NCBI RefSeq assembly: GCF_900182985.1
Contig: NZ_FXUY01000001.1
Coordinates: 1,426,001 to 1,490,000 of the forward strand
Length of the DNA: 64,000 nt
Direction: 5' to 3'
Source: Pseudomonas helmanticensis
GTDB taxonomy: Bacteria; Pseudomonadota; Gammaproteobacteria; Pseudomonadales; Pseudomonadaceae
Made by a program: the position numbers and the translations under genes. The notes below the pieces were generated by a model that saw only the letters and a list, made by a program, of their open reading frames with translations, made no database searches and was not told the DNA's origin. Position 1 is the first letter of the stretch; the number at the start of each line of letters is the position of its first letter. Shown here in pieces: positions 35,260 to 44,036 of the stretch.

Positions 35260-36846
35260 ATGACTCGCATACGCAAGTGGCTACCGAAATTCGCCCTGGT
35301 GGCAACCTCGGTGATGGCGCTGTCGGCAACTGCCACAGCGGCTGAAAAACCCAACATTCTGGTGATCTTCGGCGATGACATCGGCCAGACCAACATCAGC
35401 GCCTATTCGATGGGCGTTGTGGGCTACAAAACGCCGAACATCGACCGCATCGCCAAAGAAGGCATGATGTTCACCGATTACTATGCGGAGAACAGTTGCA
35501 CGGCCGGGCGATCCTCGTTCATCACCGGGCAGACGCCACTGCGTACCGGCCTGTCGAAAGTCGGCATTCCGGGCGCCCCCGTGGGCCTGCAAAAGCGCGA
35601 TATCACCATCGCCCAGGCACTCAAGTCCCAAGGCTACGCCACCGGTCAGTTCGGCAAGAACCACTTGGGCGACAAGGACGAGTACCTGCCGACCAACCAC
35701 GGTTTCGACGAGTTTTTCGGCAACCTGTATCACCTCAACGCCGAAGAGGAGCCGGAGCGTCCGTACTGGCCCAAGGATGACCCCGACTTCGTCAAGGCAA
35801 CCTCCCCGCGTGGTGTGATCCACAGTTTTGCCGACGGCAAGATTGAAGACACCGGCGCGTTGACCGCCAAACGCATGGAAACCATCGACGACGAAACCAC
35901 TGCGGCTGCACAGGCATTCATCGAGAAACAGGCCAAGGCGGACAAACCGTTCTTCGTCTGGATGAACACCACGCGCATGCACTTGTTCACCCACGTGCGT
36001 GATTCGATGAAGGGCCAGAGCGGCATGCCCGGCAACGAATACGCGGACGGCATGGTCGAGCACGACGGCGACGTCGGCAAACTGCTGAAAACCCTCGATG
36101 ACCTGAAAATCACCGACAACACCATCGTCGTCTACACCACCGACAACGGCCCGAACCAGTTCTCCTGGCCGGACGCGGCGACCACGCCGTTCCGCAACGA
36201 GAAGAACTCCAACTGGGAAGGCGCGTACCGGGTGCCGGCGATGGTTCGCTGGCCGGGTAAAATCAAACCGGGTGAAGTGTCCAACGAGCTGTTCTCCGGT
36301 CTCGACTGGTTCCCGACGCTGCTTGCGGCTGCCGGTGAAACCGATGTGGCGAACAAGTTGCTCAAGGGCTGGGCGCCGACTTCCGGCGGCACCAACTTCA
36401 AAGTGCATCTGGACGGCTACAACCAACTGCCTTACCTGACCGGCCAGAGCCCTAAGAGTGAGCGGAAGGAGTTCTACTACTTCAACGATGACGGCGTGCT
36501 GGTGTCGATGCGATTCGGCAACTGGAAAGCCGTATTCTGCGAACAGCGTGCACCGGGCGGTTTCAAAGTGTGGAGCGAGCCGTTCGTATGCCTGCGCGTA
36601 CCGAAAATCTTCAACCTGCGCATGGACCCGTATGAACGTGCCGATATCGTTTCCGACCAGTATTACGACTGGACGACGAAAAACGTTTATCTGACCGAGA
36701 TGGCCGTAGGCAAGTCCGCAGCGTTCCTGCAGACCTTTGTCGAATACCCGCCAAGCCAGAGACCGGCCAGCTTCAGTGTTGACCAGATCCGTGCTGCGGT
36801 AGACGCGAAAATCGCCGAAAAAATGAAATCACAACCTGCACAGTAA
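35260..36846 (+). CDS. Exported arylsulfatase, Cys-type with CTAGR site
   Basis: A 528-residue type I sulfatase. A signal peptide (about residues 10-28, FALVATSVMALSATATAA|EK) directs it to the periplasm. The active-site motif NSCTAGRSSFITGQ puts the formylglycine precursor at Cys80, as C-x-A-x-R instead of the common C-x-P-x-R. Metal ligands are visible in IFGDDIG and YTTDNGPNQ. The Cys must be oxidised to formylglycine; no FGE or anSME maturase gene lies in the window. ATG 35260 follows AAAAGGAGCAAGTCAG, a strong site. It ends the run of envelope and MoxR-VWA genes and is followed by a GC-rich hairpin. Substrate unknown. Confidence 0.93.
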   Translation: MTRIRKWLPKFALVATSVMALSATATAAEKPNILVIFGDDIGQTNISAYSMGVVGYKTPNIDRIAKEGMMFTDYYAENSCTAGRSSFITGQTPLRTGLSKVGIPGAPVGLQKRDITIAQALKSQGYATGQFGKNHLGDKDEYLPTNHGFDEFFGNLYHLNAEEEPERPYWPKDDPDFVKATSPRGVIHSFADGKIEDTGALTAKRMETIDDETTAAAQAFIEKQAKADKPFFVWMNTTRMHLFTHVRDSMKGQSGMPGNEYADGMVEHDGDVGKLLKTLDDLKITDNTIVVYTTDNGPNQFSWPDAATTPFRNEKNSNWEGAYRVPAMVRWPGKIKPGEVSNELFSGLDWFPTLLAAAGETDVANKLLKGWAPTSGGTNFKVHLDGYNQLPYLTGQSPKSERKEFYYFNDDGVLVSMRFGNWKAVFCEQRAPGGFKVWSEPFVCLRVPKIFNLRMDPYERADIVSDQYYDWTTKNVYLTEMAVGKSAAFLQTFVEYPPSQRPASFSVDQIRAAVDAKIAEKMKSQPAQ

Positions 36847-36858
36847 GACCGCAAGACT

Positions 36859-36884
36859 GCCGCCCGCCCTCACCGGCGGGCGGC
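36859..36884 (+). terminator. Hairpin after the arylsulfatase gene
   Basis: GCCGCCCGCC and GGCGGGCGGC form a 10-bp stem with a 6-nt loop, followed by TTCTAT. The T tract is weak, but the position (12 nt after the stop) fits an intrinsic terminator for the operon. Confidence 0.7.
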
Positions 36885-36908
36885 TTCTATCCCAAACCGG
36901 CCGTAACC

Positions 36909-36999
36909 CTTGCAGGAGCTGCCGCAGGCTGCGATCTTTTGATCCTGATTCTAAAAAAACAAGATCAAAAGATCGCAGCCTTCGGCAGCTCCTACAGGG
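36909..36999. repeat. REPIN (GGAGCTGCCGCAGGCTGCG type)
   Basis: The arms GCAGGAGCTGCCGCAGGCTG and AGCCTTCGGCAGCTCCTACA, with GATCTTTTGATC in the middle, lie between the sulfatase gene and the gene at 37034. Confidence 0.9.
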
Positions 37000-37033
37000 T
37001 GTGCGGTCGGTCATTTTGTATAAGGCAATTCGC

Positions 37034-39538
37034 ATGTCTTCACGTATCGCCAGCAAGTCGTCGGCCGTACCCGTCCCGCACACCGCCACTGCGGCGCTGC
37101 TGATTCCCGCGCTGCTGCTGTGCATCTCCGGTGCGGCAGCATTGGTCTATCAGGTGCTGTGGATCAAGCAACTGTCGCTGGTGGTCGGCGTCGAGGTCTA
37201 CGCGATCACCACCGGCATCAGCGCGTTTTTCGCAGGGCTGGCGATGGGTGGCTGGCTGTTCGGGCGTTGGGCCGATCGCTTGCAGCAGCCAGCGTTGCTG
37301 TATGCCGGGCTGGAAGTGCTGGTGGCGATTCTCGGCGTCGGTGCGACGTTTGCCATGAGCCTGGCGGCCAGTCCGTTTGCCTGGCTGCAAGGCCACGTCG
37401 GCATCCTCGCGTGGCTGCTGCCGTTTGCCCTGGTGGGCATTCCGGCGGTGTTGATGGGCGGTACGCTGCCGGTGCTGGTGCGTGCGCTGGCGACGGACCC
37501 GGGCAAGGCCGGCGGTCAGTTGTATGCGGCGAACACGCTGGGCGCGATTGTCGGCACGTTGCTCGCTGCGTTCGTGTTGATCGCCACCCTCGGTGTGCGC
37601 GGCAGTGCGCTGTTTGCAGCGATGCTCAACCTGCTGGCTGCCGTCGGCGCGTTATGGTTTGCCCGGCAACATCCGCTGTCAGTGACCACCCACGTCAAAC
37701 ATCACGCGGAAAAAGCCCCGGATCGCACTGCGCTCTGGTTGTACTCAATCGCCGGCGGCGTAGCGCTGGGCTACGAAGTGGTCTGGTCGCAGTCGATCGT
37801 GCAGTTCATGAGCACGCGCACCTATGCGTTTGCCGTGGTGCTGGCGACTTATCTGACCGGGTTATTTATCGGCAGCGCCCTGCTTGCGCGTCGCGTTGAG
37901 CGCATCCGCGACCCATGGGGCGTATTCGGTTTGCTGATTGCCGGCGCCGGGCTGATCGCACTGCTGGAGATCGCTGTGCTTGGGCGTTGGCTGGTGATCG
38001 CGCAAAGCCAGGCGGAAATGTGGTTGCTGGGTCTCGGCGCCAGTGAGCTGGCCGGCATGAGTGCACGCTTTGCCGTAGCGGCGCTGAGCATCGTATTTGT
38101 GCCGACGTTGCTGCTCGGTGCGGCATTCCCGCTGGCCCTGCGCCTGAGTGTTGGTCATGAGCGCGTCGGCCGTGATGTCGGCGCGGTGGTGGCGTTCAAT
38201 ACCCTCGGCGGGATTATCGGCGTGATGCTTTGCGGCTTCCTGTTGATTCCGCTGCTGGGATTGGTGCGTACGCTGGGACTGCTGGCGATTGTCGCGGCGG
38301 GCATCGGCTACTTCGCCGTGCGCAAGGGACACCACGTCAAGAAAGGCCGGCGCCAGGCCGTCGTTGCACTGGGACTGGTCTCGGTGGCACTGGCGCTGCT
38401 GACCCCGGTCGACAAACTGGCCAGCCTGTTGCCCGGCGCCCGCAACGGCACGTTGGCGTTTTATGAAGAAGGTCGCGGCGGCACCGTCGCGGTGGTTGCC
38501 CAAGGGCGCGGCGAAAACACCTTCCATCGTTTGTATATTCAAGGCGTGTCGAACACCGGCGACGCCATGCCATCGCTGCGCTACATGCGCGTCCAAGCCT
38601 TGCTGCCGTTGCTGATTCACAACGGTGAGCCGCGCTCGACGCTGGTGATCGGTTTCGGCACCGGTATAACCGCCGGTGCGATGTTGCGTTATCCCGGGCT
38701 GGAGCACCGCGTGGTCGCCGAATTGCTGCCGTCGGTGGTCAAGGCTGCGCCGCTGTTCAAAGGCAACTTCAACGCCGCCAGCGATCCCGGCGTCGAGGTA
38801 CGCCTGCGCGATGGTCGGCAGGAACTGCTGCGCAGCACGCAAGCCTACGACCTGATCACCCTTGAACCACCACCGCCCTCCGCCGCCGGCGTGGTCAATC
38901 TGTATTCACGCGACTTCTACCAGTTAGCGGCGAGTCGTCTGGAGCAACAAGGCATCGTCGCGCAATGGCTGCCGCTGCCGACGCAGAACATCGACGACTC
39001 GCGTTCGCTGGTGCGCAGTTTCCTTGACGTGTTCCCGTACGCCTCGCTGTGGACCAGCGAGTTCCACGAGATGTTGCTGGTCGGCTCAATGCAGCCGATG
39101 CAACTCGACGCGGCGAAAATCACCGCACGATTCCAGCAGGACAGCGTACGGAGCACCTTGCAGGATGTCGGCATCGGTTCTGCGGCTGCCCTGCTCGCAA
39201 CGTGGGTCACTGATCGCGCCGGGCTTGAACGCTTTGCCGCCGATGCCCTGGCGGTGACCGATGATCAGCCGCGCATCGAATACGCGCCGTGGGTGCGCAG
39301 CAAGGAGATCACGCGAGTGCTGCCAGCGTTGCTGGACCTGTATCAGGCGCCGCCGCTGGTGAATGCCGATGCCGGCTTCAACGAGCGCATGGAAACCCAT
39401 CGCCAGCGTCTGATGCAATTTTACCGGGCGAGCCTGCATGCGTATGACGGCGATCGGGATGCGTGGGGACGGGACATGCGCGAGGTGATGCGCTGGGAGG
39501 GTGCGAATCCGTATTTCCGCTGGTTTACCGGGCAATGA
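37034..39538 (+). CDS. Fused multi-pass membrane/spermidine-synthase-like protein
   Basis: An 834-residue protein. The N-terminal two thirds (about residues 20-480) contain twelve or more membrane segments beginning SGAAALVYQVLWIKQLSLVV, the hallmark of 'fused MFS/spermidine synthase' proteins. The C-terminal third is a Rossmann methyltransferase-like domain. There the usual GGGDG loop reads GFGTGITAG, and the catalytic Asp region (normally DxxDP) reads DLITLEPPPPS, so canonical aminopropyl transfer is unlikely. ATG 37034 follows ATAAGGCAATTCGC; a GTG 33 nt upstream lies in REPIN-adjacent sequence. It is separated from the sulfatase by a hairpin and REPIN, so it probably has its own promoter. 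Function unknown. Confidence 0.85.
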   Translation: MSSRIASKSSAVPVPHTATAALLIPALLLCISGAAALVYQVLWIKQLSLVVGVEVYAITTGISAFFAGLAMGGWLFGRWADRLQQPALLYAGLEVLVAILGVGATFAMSLAASPFAWLQGHVGILAWLLPFALVGIPAVLMGGTLPVLVRALATDPGKAGGQLYAANTLGAIVGTLLAAFVLIATLGVRGSALFAAMLNLLAAVGALWFARQHPLSVTTHVKHHAEKAPDRTALWLYSIAGGVALGYEVVWSQSIVQFMSTRTYAFAVVLATYLTGLFIGSALLARRVERIRDPWGVFGLLIAGAGLIALLEIAVLGRWLVIAQSQAEMWLLGLGASELAGMSARFAVAALSIVFVPTLLLGAAFPLALRLSVGHERVGRDVGAVVAFNTLGGIIGVMLCGFLLIPLLGLVRTLGLLAIVAAGIGYFAVRKGHHVKKGRRQAVVALGLVSVALALLTPVDKLASLLPGARNGTLAFYEEGRGGTVAVVAQGRGENTFHRLYIQGVSNTGDAMPSLRYMRVQALLPLLIHNGEPRSTLVIGFGTGITAGAMLRYPGLEHRVVAELLPSVVKAAPLFKGNFNAASDPGVEVRLRDGRQELLRSTQAYDLITLEPPPPSAAGVVNLYSRDFYQLAASRLEQQGIVAQWLPLPTQNIDDSRSLVRSFLDVFPYASLWTSEFHEMLLVGSMQPMQLDAAKITARFQQDSVRSTLQDVGIGSAAALLATWVTDRAGLERFAADALAVTDDQPRIEYAPWVRSKEITRVLPALLDLYQAPPLVNADAGFNERMETHRQRLMQFYRASLHAYDGDRDAWGRDMREVMRWEGANPYFRWFTGQ

Positions 39539-39576
39539 ATCAGCGCCTGATCCACCGATGAACCTGATAAACCAAT

Positions 39577-39698
39577 CCTGTAGGAGCTGCCGCAGGCTGC
39601 GATCTTTTGATCTTTTGATCTTTTGATCTTTTGATCTTTTGATCTTTGGTCTGTTGAACAGCAAGATCAAAAGATCGCAGCCTGCGGCAGCTCCTACA
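39577..39698. repeat. REPIN with expanded (GATCTTTT)n spacer
   Basis: The arms TGTAGGAGCTGCCGCAGGCT and its complement are intact. The spacer contains five perfect GATCTTTT units and a sixth ending in TTTG (39601-39648), against one or two in the other copies. It lies between convergent genes. Confidence 0.95.
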
Positions 39699-39709
39699 TG
39701 GGGGTGTGG

Positions 39710-40387
39710 TTATTTGGATTCGGACTTGAGCTTCAGATACATCTGGTGCATATCCACCGCCCAGCCGTCGATCACCGCTTTGACATCGCTGGCCTTCATC
39801 ACCTGCGAGTCATTTTCCAGTGGCTTGCCGGTGCCTTTGCGCACCACCTGCGCCACGACCTTGTTGCTGCCGCCATCGAGGAATACCGCCTCGGTGGCCA
39901 GGGTGGTTTCCTGATCGCGGATGCCGCTGGCGGTACTGACGGCGGCAGCGACCAGCGCAATCGGGATCACTTCATAAGCATGCAGGCCTTCGGTCTTGCT
40001 GCTGACGGCGGTAATGGCCGGACGCACCACGATCACACCAGGACCGGGGCCGGTGGCCAGCGGCAACGATTTGCCGATTTCACGCTTGAGTGCCTGATCG
40101 TAGTAACTGGTGATGCCGTTGAGGGTCTGCTGCGGAATCTTCGCGGTCGGCTGCGGCTTGGGATAGAGCTGGCTTGGTTCGATGTAGACACTGGTGTACT
40201 TGTTGATGTCGAATTTAGGGTCCATCCAGCGCATCACCTCGGCACCGGACGGTGACTTGGCCTCCTTCAGTTGGCTGTAGTCCTTGAGGAAGCCCGAATA
40301 CTCTTTCGGGTCGACGGTTTTGCTGGAGCAGCCCACTACGGCGAGGGTGGCAAAACACAGCGTGCCCATCATTACTGCTAGCTTCAT
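39710..40387 (-). CDS. DUF3313 lipoprotein
   Basis: A 225-residue precursor with a lipoprotein signal: MKLAVMMGTLCFATLAVVGC, lipobox VVGC with Cys20. The mature part matches the DUF3313 family: YSGFLKDYSQL near the N-terminus, VYIEPSQLYPKPQP, and a hydrophobic GPGVIVVRPAITAV strand. Gly-rich VAAAVSTASGIRDQET is typical of the family. Asp-2 sorting is absent (Ser-Ser follows Cys), so outer-membrane placement is expected. Function unknown. It is a single gene on the minus strand, convergent with the gene ending at 39538. The ATG at 40387 follows a CAGGAGTTACAG site. Confidence 0.88.
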   Translation of the reverse strand: MKLAVMMGTLCFATLAVVGCSSKTVDPKEYSGFLKDYSQLKEAKSPSGAEVMRWMDPKFDINKYTSVYIEPSQLYPKPQPTAKIPQQTLNGITSYYDQALKREIGKSLPLATGPGPGVIVVRPAITAVSSKTEGLHAYEVIPIALVAAAVSTASGIRDQETTLATEAVFLDGGSNKVVAQVVRKGTGKPLENDSQVMKASDVKAVIDGWAVDMHQMYLKLKSESK

Positions 40388-40599
40388 GCTGTAACTCCTG
40401 TCAGAAGGCCGAAAACTTTGCCTGGGGGAGTTACAGGTATAGCTAAAACCTCAGCATTTGCGATTGCAAATTACAAAATTCACGCAAGCCTGAGCGACAG
40501 ATCACAACCGTCATTTGACAGACGCCGGTCATCCGGCAAAGCTGCACCGAGCTTGAACGCACGCCAGTCGGCAAATGCACCTGGACTACGGAAGTCGCA

Positions 40600-42960
40600 A
40601 TGCCCAAGCATAAAAATAAAGCAGCACAACCTGACCCTGATTCGACTCGATCTCCACTATCAAAGTATCTGTTCCCGATCACCATTGGCGTGCTGCTGGC
40701 CGCCGTGGCGGGGATCGGCTGGTTTCTGTTCAGCCCGGCTCCGGCGACAAAGCCGACCAAGGTGGCGCCGATCCGTGCGCCGGCACCAACGCCGCCCAAG
40801 CCGCAACCGGTCGCACTGCAACCGGCAACGATGGTCGACGAACAACAATGCCAGGGCTGCCACACCGAGCAGTTCAAAGACTGGCAAGGCTCGCATCACC
40901 AGTTGGCGATGCAGCCGGCGAACGCTGAAACGATGCTCGGCGATTTCAACAACATCACCTTCAAAGCCGAAAACGAGACCACACGTTTCTCGCGCAAGGG
41001 CGATCAGTTCTGGGTCAATACGCCAGGCATCGACGGCAAGAATGCCGACTTTAAAGTCGCCTACACCTTCGGCATTGCACCGTTGCAGCAATACTTGATC
41101 GAGGTCGGCGAAGGCCGCTTGCAGGCGCTCGGTGTGGCGTGGGATACCGAGAAGCATCGCTGGTTCCACCTCTATCCCGGCCAGGGCGTCAACTTCAAGA
41201 ATCCGCTGCACTGGAGCAAGCCGAGCCAGAACGCCAACTTCATGTGCGTCGAGTGCCACACCACCGGCTTCAAGCGCCATTTCGATGCCGCGAGCAACAC
41301 GTTCAACAGCCAGTGGAACAGTCTCGGTGTCGGCTGTCAGGCCTGTCACGGACCGGCGTCCAATCACCTCGAATGGACGGCGAAAAAAACCGACTTGATC
41401 CATCAGGGTTTCGACGTCGATCTCAAGGATAAAAACGCCACGGTCGAAATCGAAAGCTGCGCCCGCTGCCATGCGCGGCGCGCGCCGCTGGGCGATGGCT
41501 ACACGGTCGGCAAGCGCTTGATGGACGATTACCTGCCAAGCACCCTCACCCGCGAACTGTATGCGCTGGACGGCAAGATCAAGGATGAAGTGTTCGAACA
41601 CGGCTCGTTCCTGCAAAGCAAAATGTTCGACAAGGGGGTGCGTTGCAGCAATTGCCACAACCCGCACAGCAGCGAACTGAAAGCACCGGGCAACGCGGTG
41701 TGTCTGCAATGTCACAACACGGCCGGCAAGACTTCGGTCGAAGGCGTTGACGGTAAAGGCCTGCAAGCGAAGAACTACGACTCCATCGAACACACCCGTC
41801 ACACCATGGGCCAACCCGGTTCGCAGTGCGTCGATTGTCACATGCCCGGCAAGTTCTATATGGGCAACGACTTCCGGCATGACCACAGCTTCAGCATTCC
41901 CAACCCGGAACGCGCGCAGAAGCTCGGCACGCCGGACGCCTGCCTGACCTGTCACCAGGGTAAGGCCGGCGACAAGGTCACCGCGCAATTCAAGCTGTGG
42001 AGCGCCTCCACCGCGGCGCAGGCGCCGCGCTACGACGAAAGCCTGTGGCTGATCCGTAATGGCCAGCCCGGCGCTGCCGACGCGCTATATCAGCAGTTAC
42101 AACGCAGCGATCTGCCGGCAATCCAGCGCGCAACGTTGCTCGCGGAACTGCCGCTGTATCCAAGTGAGCAGGCTTTGAAACTGGCGACACAGGACCTGAA
42201 AAATCCGCAGCCACAGGTTCGCGAAAGTGCGGTGCGGGCGATCAGTGCCTTCCTTCCGCCACCGGAACGCGCGCCGCTGCTGACACCGCTGTTGGCCGAC
42301 CCGGTGAAAGCCGTGCGCATTGTTGCCGCGCGGGATCTGCTCAGTGTCGCGCGTAATGGCCTGGGCACTGCGCAAGCCAATTGGCAAGCGGCAATTGGCG
42401 AATACGAGGCGGTACAGAAAAGCCTGCTGGAACGCGCCGAAGCCAATCTGAACCTGGCAATGCTCTATCAGGCCAGTGGCCGCAGTGGCGAGGTTGAAGG
42501 CTTGCTGCGCTCGGCGCTCAAGCGCGATGCGGACTTCTACCCGGCGCTGGTGACTTTGGTGCAATGGCTGGAGAGCAATGGTCGCGGTGGTGAAGCGCAA
42601 AAACTGCTGGCTGACAGCCTCAAGGAACACCCGGACGCAGCGTTGTTGCAGCACACTCAAGGGTTATCGCTGATCCGCGCCGGCAAGGCTGGCGAGGCCA
42701 TGGCACCGCTGCGCAAAGCCGCGCAACTGGAGCCGCAGAACGCCCAGTACGGGTATGTGCTGGCGGTGGCGCTGCATGAAAGTGGCAAGGTCGATGAGGC
42801 CTGCGCCATCCTCGAAGGCTTGCTCAAGGCGCAACCGGCGAACCGCAATGCACGGTTGTCGCTGATCCAGTGGTATCTCGACAGTGGGCAGGAACCCAAA
42901 GCACAAATACTGCTGCAGGGCTGGAAGAAAATGAACATGGGCGATCCCGCGCTGAAATAA
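40600..42960 (+). CDS. Octaheme c-type cytochrome with C-terminal HEAT/TPR repeats
   Basis: A 786-residue protein anchored by one N-terminal membrane segment (about residues 26-45) and otherwise periplasmic. Eight CxxCH haem c sites are visible: CQGCH, CVECH, CQACH, CARCH, CSNCH, CLQCH, CVDCH and CLTCH, all in about residues 80-455. The arrangement resembles cytochrome c554/NrfB-like multihaem proteins. After this come helical repeats (HEAT-like near 500-600) and TPRs (about 605-770). A Pro/Lys/Ala-rich linker separates anchor and haem domain. ATG 40600 is preceded by a weak site (GGAAGTCGCA). Multihaem and TPR fusions are unusual for an aerobic pseudomonad; the redox partner is unknown. Confidence 0.9.
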   Translation: MPKHKNKAAQPDPDSTRSPLSKYLFPITIGVLLAAVAGIGWFLFSPAPATKPTKVAPIRAPAPTPPKPQPVALQPATMVDEQQCQGCHTEQFKDWQGSHHQLAMQPANAETMLGDFNNITFKAENETTRFSRKGDQFWVNTPGIDGKNADFKVAYTFGIAPLQQYLIEVGEGRLQALGVAWDTEKHRWFHLYPGQGVNFKNPLHWSKPSQNANFMCVECHTTGFKRHFDAASNTFNSQWNSLGVGCQACHGPASNHLEWTAKKTDLIHQGFDVDLKDKNATVEIESCARCHARRAPLGDGYTVGKRLMDDYLPSTLTRELYALDGKIKDEVFEHGSFLQSKMFDKGVRCSNCHNPHSSELKAPGNAVCLQCHNTAGKTSVEGVDGKGLQAKNYDSIEHTRHTMGQPGSQCVDCHMPGKFYMGNDFRHDHSFSIPNPERAQKLGTPDACLTCHQGKAGDKVTAQFKLWSASTAAQAPRYDESLWLIRNGQPGAADALYQQLQRSDLPAIQRATLLAELPLYPSEQALKLATQDLKNPQPQVRESAVRAISAFLPPPERAPLLTPLLADPVKAVRIVAARDLLSVARNGLGTAQANWQAAIGEYEAVQKSLLERAEANLNLAMLYQASGRSGEVEGLLRSALKRDADFYPALVTLVQWLESNGRGGEAQKLLADSLKEHPDAALLQHTQGLSLIRAGKAGEAMAPLRKAAQLEPQNAQYGYVLAVALHESGKVDEACAILEGLLKAQPANRNARLSLIQWYLDSGQEPKAQILLQGWKKMNMGDPALK

Positions 42961-42968
42961 CCCACATC

Positions 42969-43056
42969 CCCCCTGTAGGAGCTGCCGCAGGCTGCGATCT
43001 GTTGATGTTGGTCTTTAAGATCAACAGATCGCAGCCTGCGGCAGCTCCTACAGGGG
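42969..43056. repeat. REPIN (GGAGCTGCCGCAGGCTGCG type)
   Basis: The two arms are complete and the middle reads GATCTGTTGATG, then GATCAACAGATC. It lies between convergent genes. Confidence 0.9.
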
Positions 43057-43064
43057 TATGGGTT

Positions 43065-44036
43065 TTACCAGGAGGATTCGCCGCTGCGCAGGGCGATTTC
43101 GCGGCGGCTGTGGATGCGCATCGCCTTGATCAGCGACACCGTGCCGACCATCAATATCGCCGCGCCAAACAGGAAATCGATGTTGTACAGCTGGAAGTCC
43201 TGCACCGGCCCGATCAACAGCCCGCGCACCACGGCAACGCCGACCAGTGTGGCAAGGAAGTCGATCCCTGGCGCGTCGCGATAGAACACCAGCATCAGCG
43301 GCAGGCACAGCACCAGCAGAAGCATCAGCACGACCATCTTGAACGAACCTTTGCGCTCGACGCTGAAGGCACATTCGTGCGGCCCGTAGGCCTTGTAATC
43401 TTCGTCGCGGATCATCGGGTTTTGCTCGTTGATGTAATCGACGCGGTTGTACTTCTGGATCGGCGTGAAAGTATTGGACATCTCCATCAGCGTGGTGATG
43501 TTCTTGAAACGCAGGTCGATGCGTTCGCTGCCCTTGAGGTAATAGAGCACCGGTTTGTAGCCGTAGCGATAAGTGTCGAACGGGAATTCGCTGACCTGGC
43601 CCTGAACGCCGATCGGGCGCGATTCGAGTTGCGTGTAGGCACTTTTGTTGGTCGCCGAGAGGTTGCGACTCAGTGGCTGGAGCTTCACTTGTTCGAGGAA
43701 GATCGGCGTGGCGCCGTAGGTCCACTGCAACGGTTCCAGACGCAGGCGCAGTTCGTTGCGGCTGAGGTCATAACGGTTGAAGGTGCGTTCGGAGACCACC
43801 AGCGAACCGCTGAGCATGAACTCGCCGCGCAGGTTGTTGGTGACGCGCAAGGTCAGTTGATCCTTGCCCAGCGACGCCGCTTCGTTGGACGGCGGCGTGC
43901 CGCACCACGCGGTACTTTCGCCGGCAGCGCCGAGCTGACCGTCGCGGCTTTCCTTGAACACATAAAAGTAACTGGCCCACAGCGTCACCATTAACAGCAA
44001 TGCTGTGAGACCGAGGATTTTTTTGCCCGGACTCAC
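43065..44036 (-). CDS. Membrane protein of unknown family
   Basis: A 323-residue protein with an N-terminal membrane segment (about residues 8-26, LGLTALLLMVTLWASYFYVF). A periplasmic domain of about 200 residues is rich in beta strands (LTLRVTNNLRGEFMLSGSLVV, FPFDTYRYGYKPVLYYL). Three C-terminal membrane segments end the protein (about 232-255, 262-280, 288-312). The topology resembles DUF4436 proteins, but I am not certain of the family and assign no function. Two cysteines (WCGTPP and ECAFSV) lie in the periplasmic domain and could form a disulfide. It is a single gene, minus strand, with the ATG at 44036 after GATCAGTGAGTCC. Confidence 0.75.
   Translation of the reverse strand: MSPGKKILGLTALLLMVTLWASYFYVFKESRDGQLGAAGESTAWCGTPPSNEAASLGKDQLTLRVTNNLRGEFMLSGSLVVSERTFNRYDLSRNELRLRLEPLQWTYGATPIFLEQVKLQPLSRNLSATNKSAYTQLESRPIGVQGQVSEFPFDTYRYGYKPVLYYLKGSERIDLRFKNITTLMEMSNTFTPIQKYNRVDYINEQNPMIRDEDYKAYGPHECAFSVERKGSFKMVVLMLLLVLCLPLMLVFYRDAPGIDFLATLVGVAVVRGLLIGPVQDFQLYNIDFLFGAAILMVGTVSLIKAMRIHSRREIALRSGESSW

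Noticed and set aside
39577..39698. CRISPR or attachment site
   Set aside because: It is a REPIN with slippage in its spacer; no cas gene or integrase is near.
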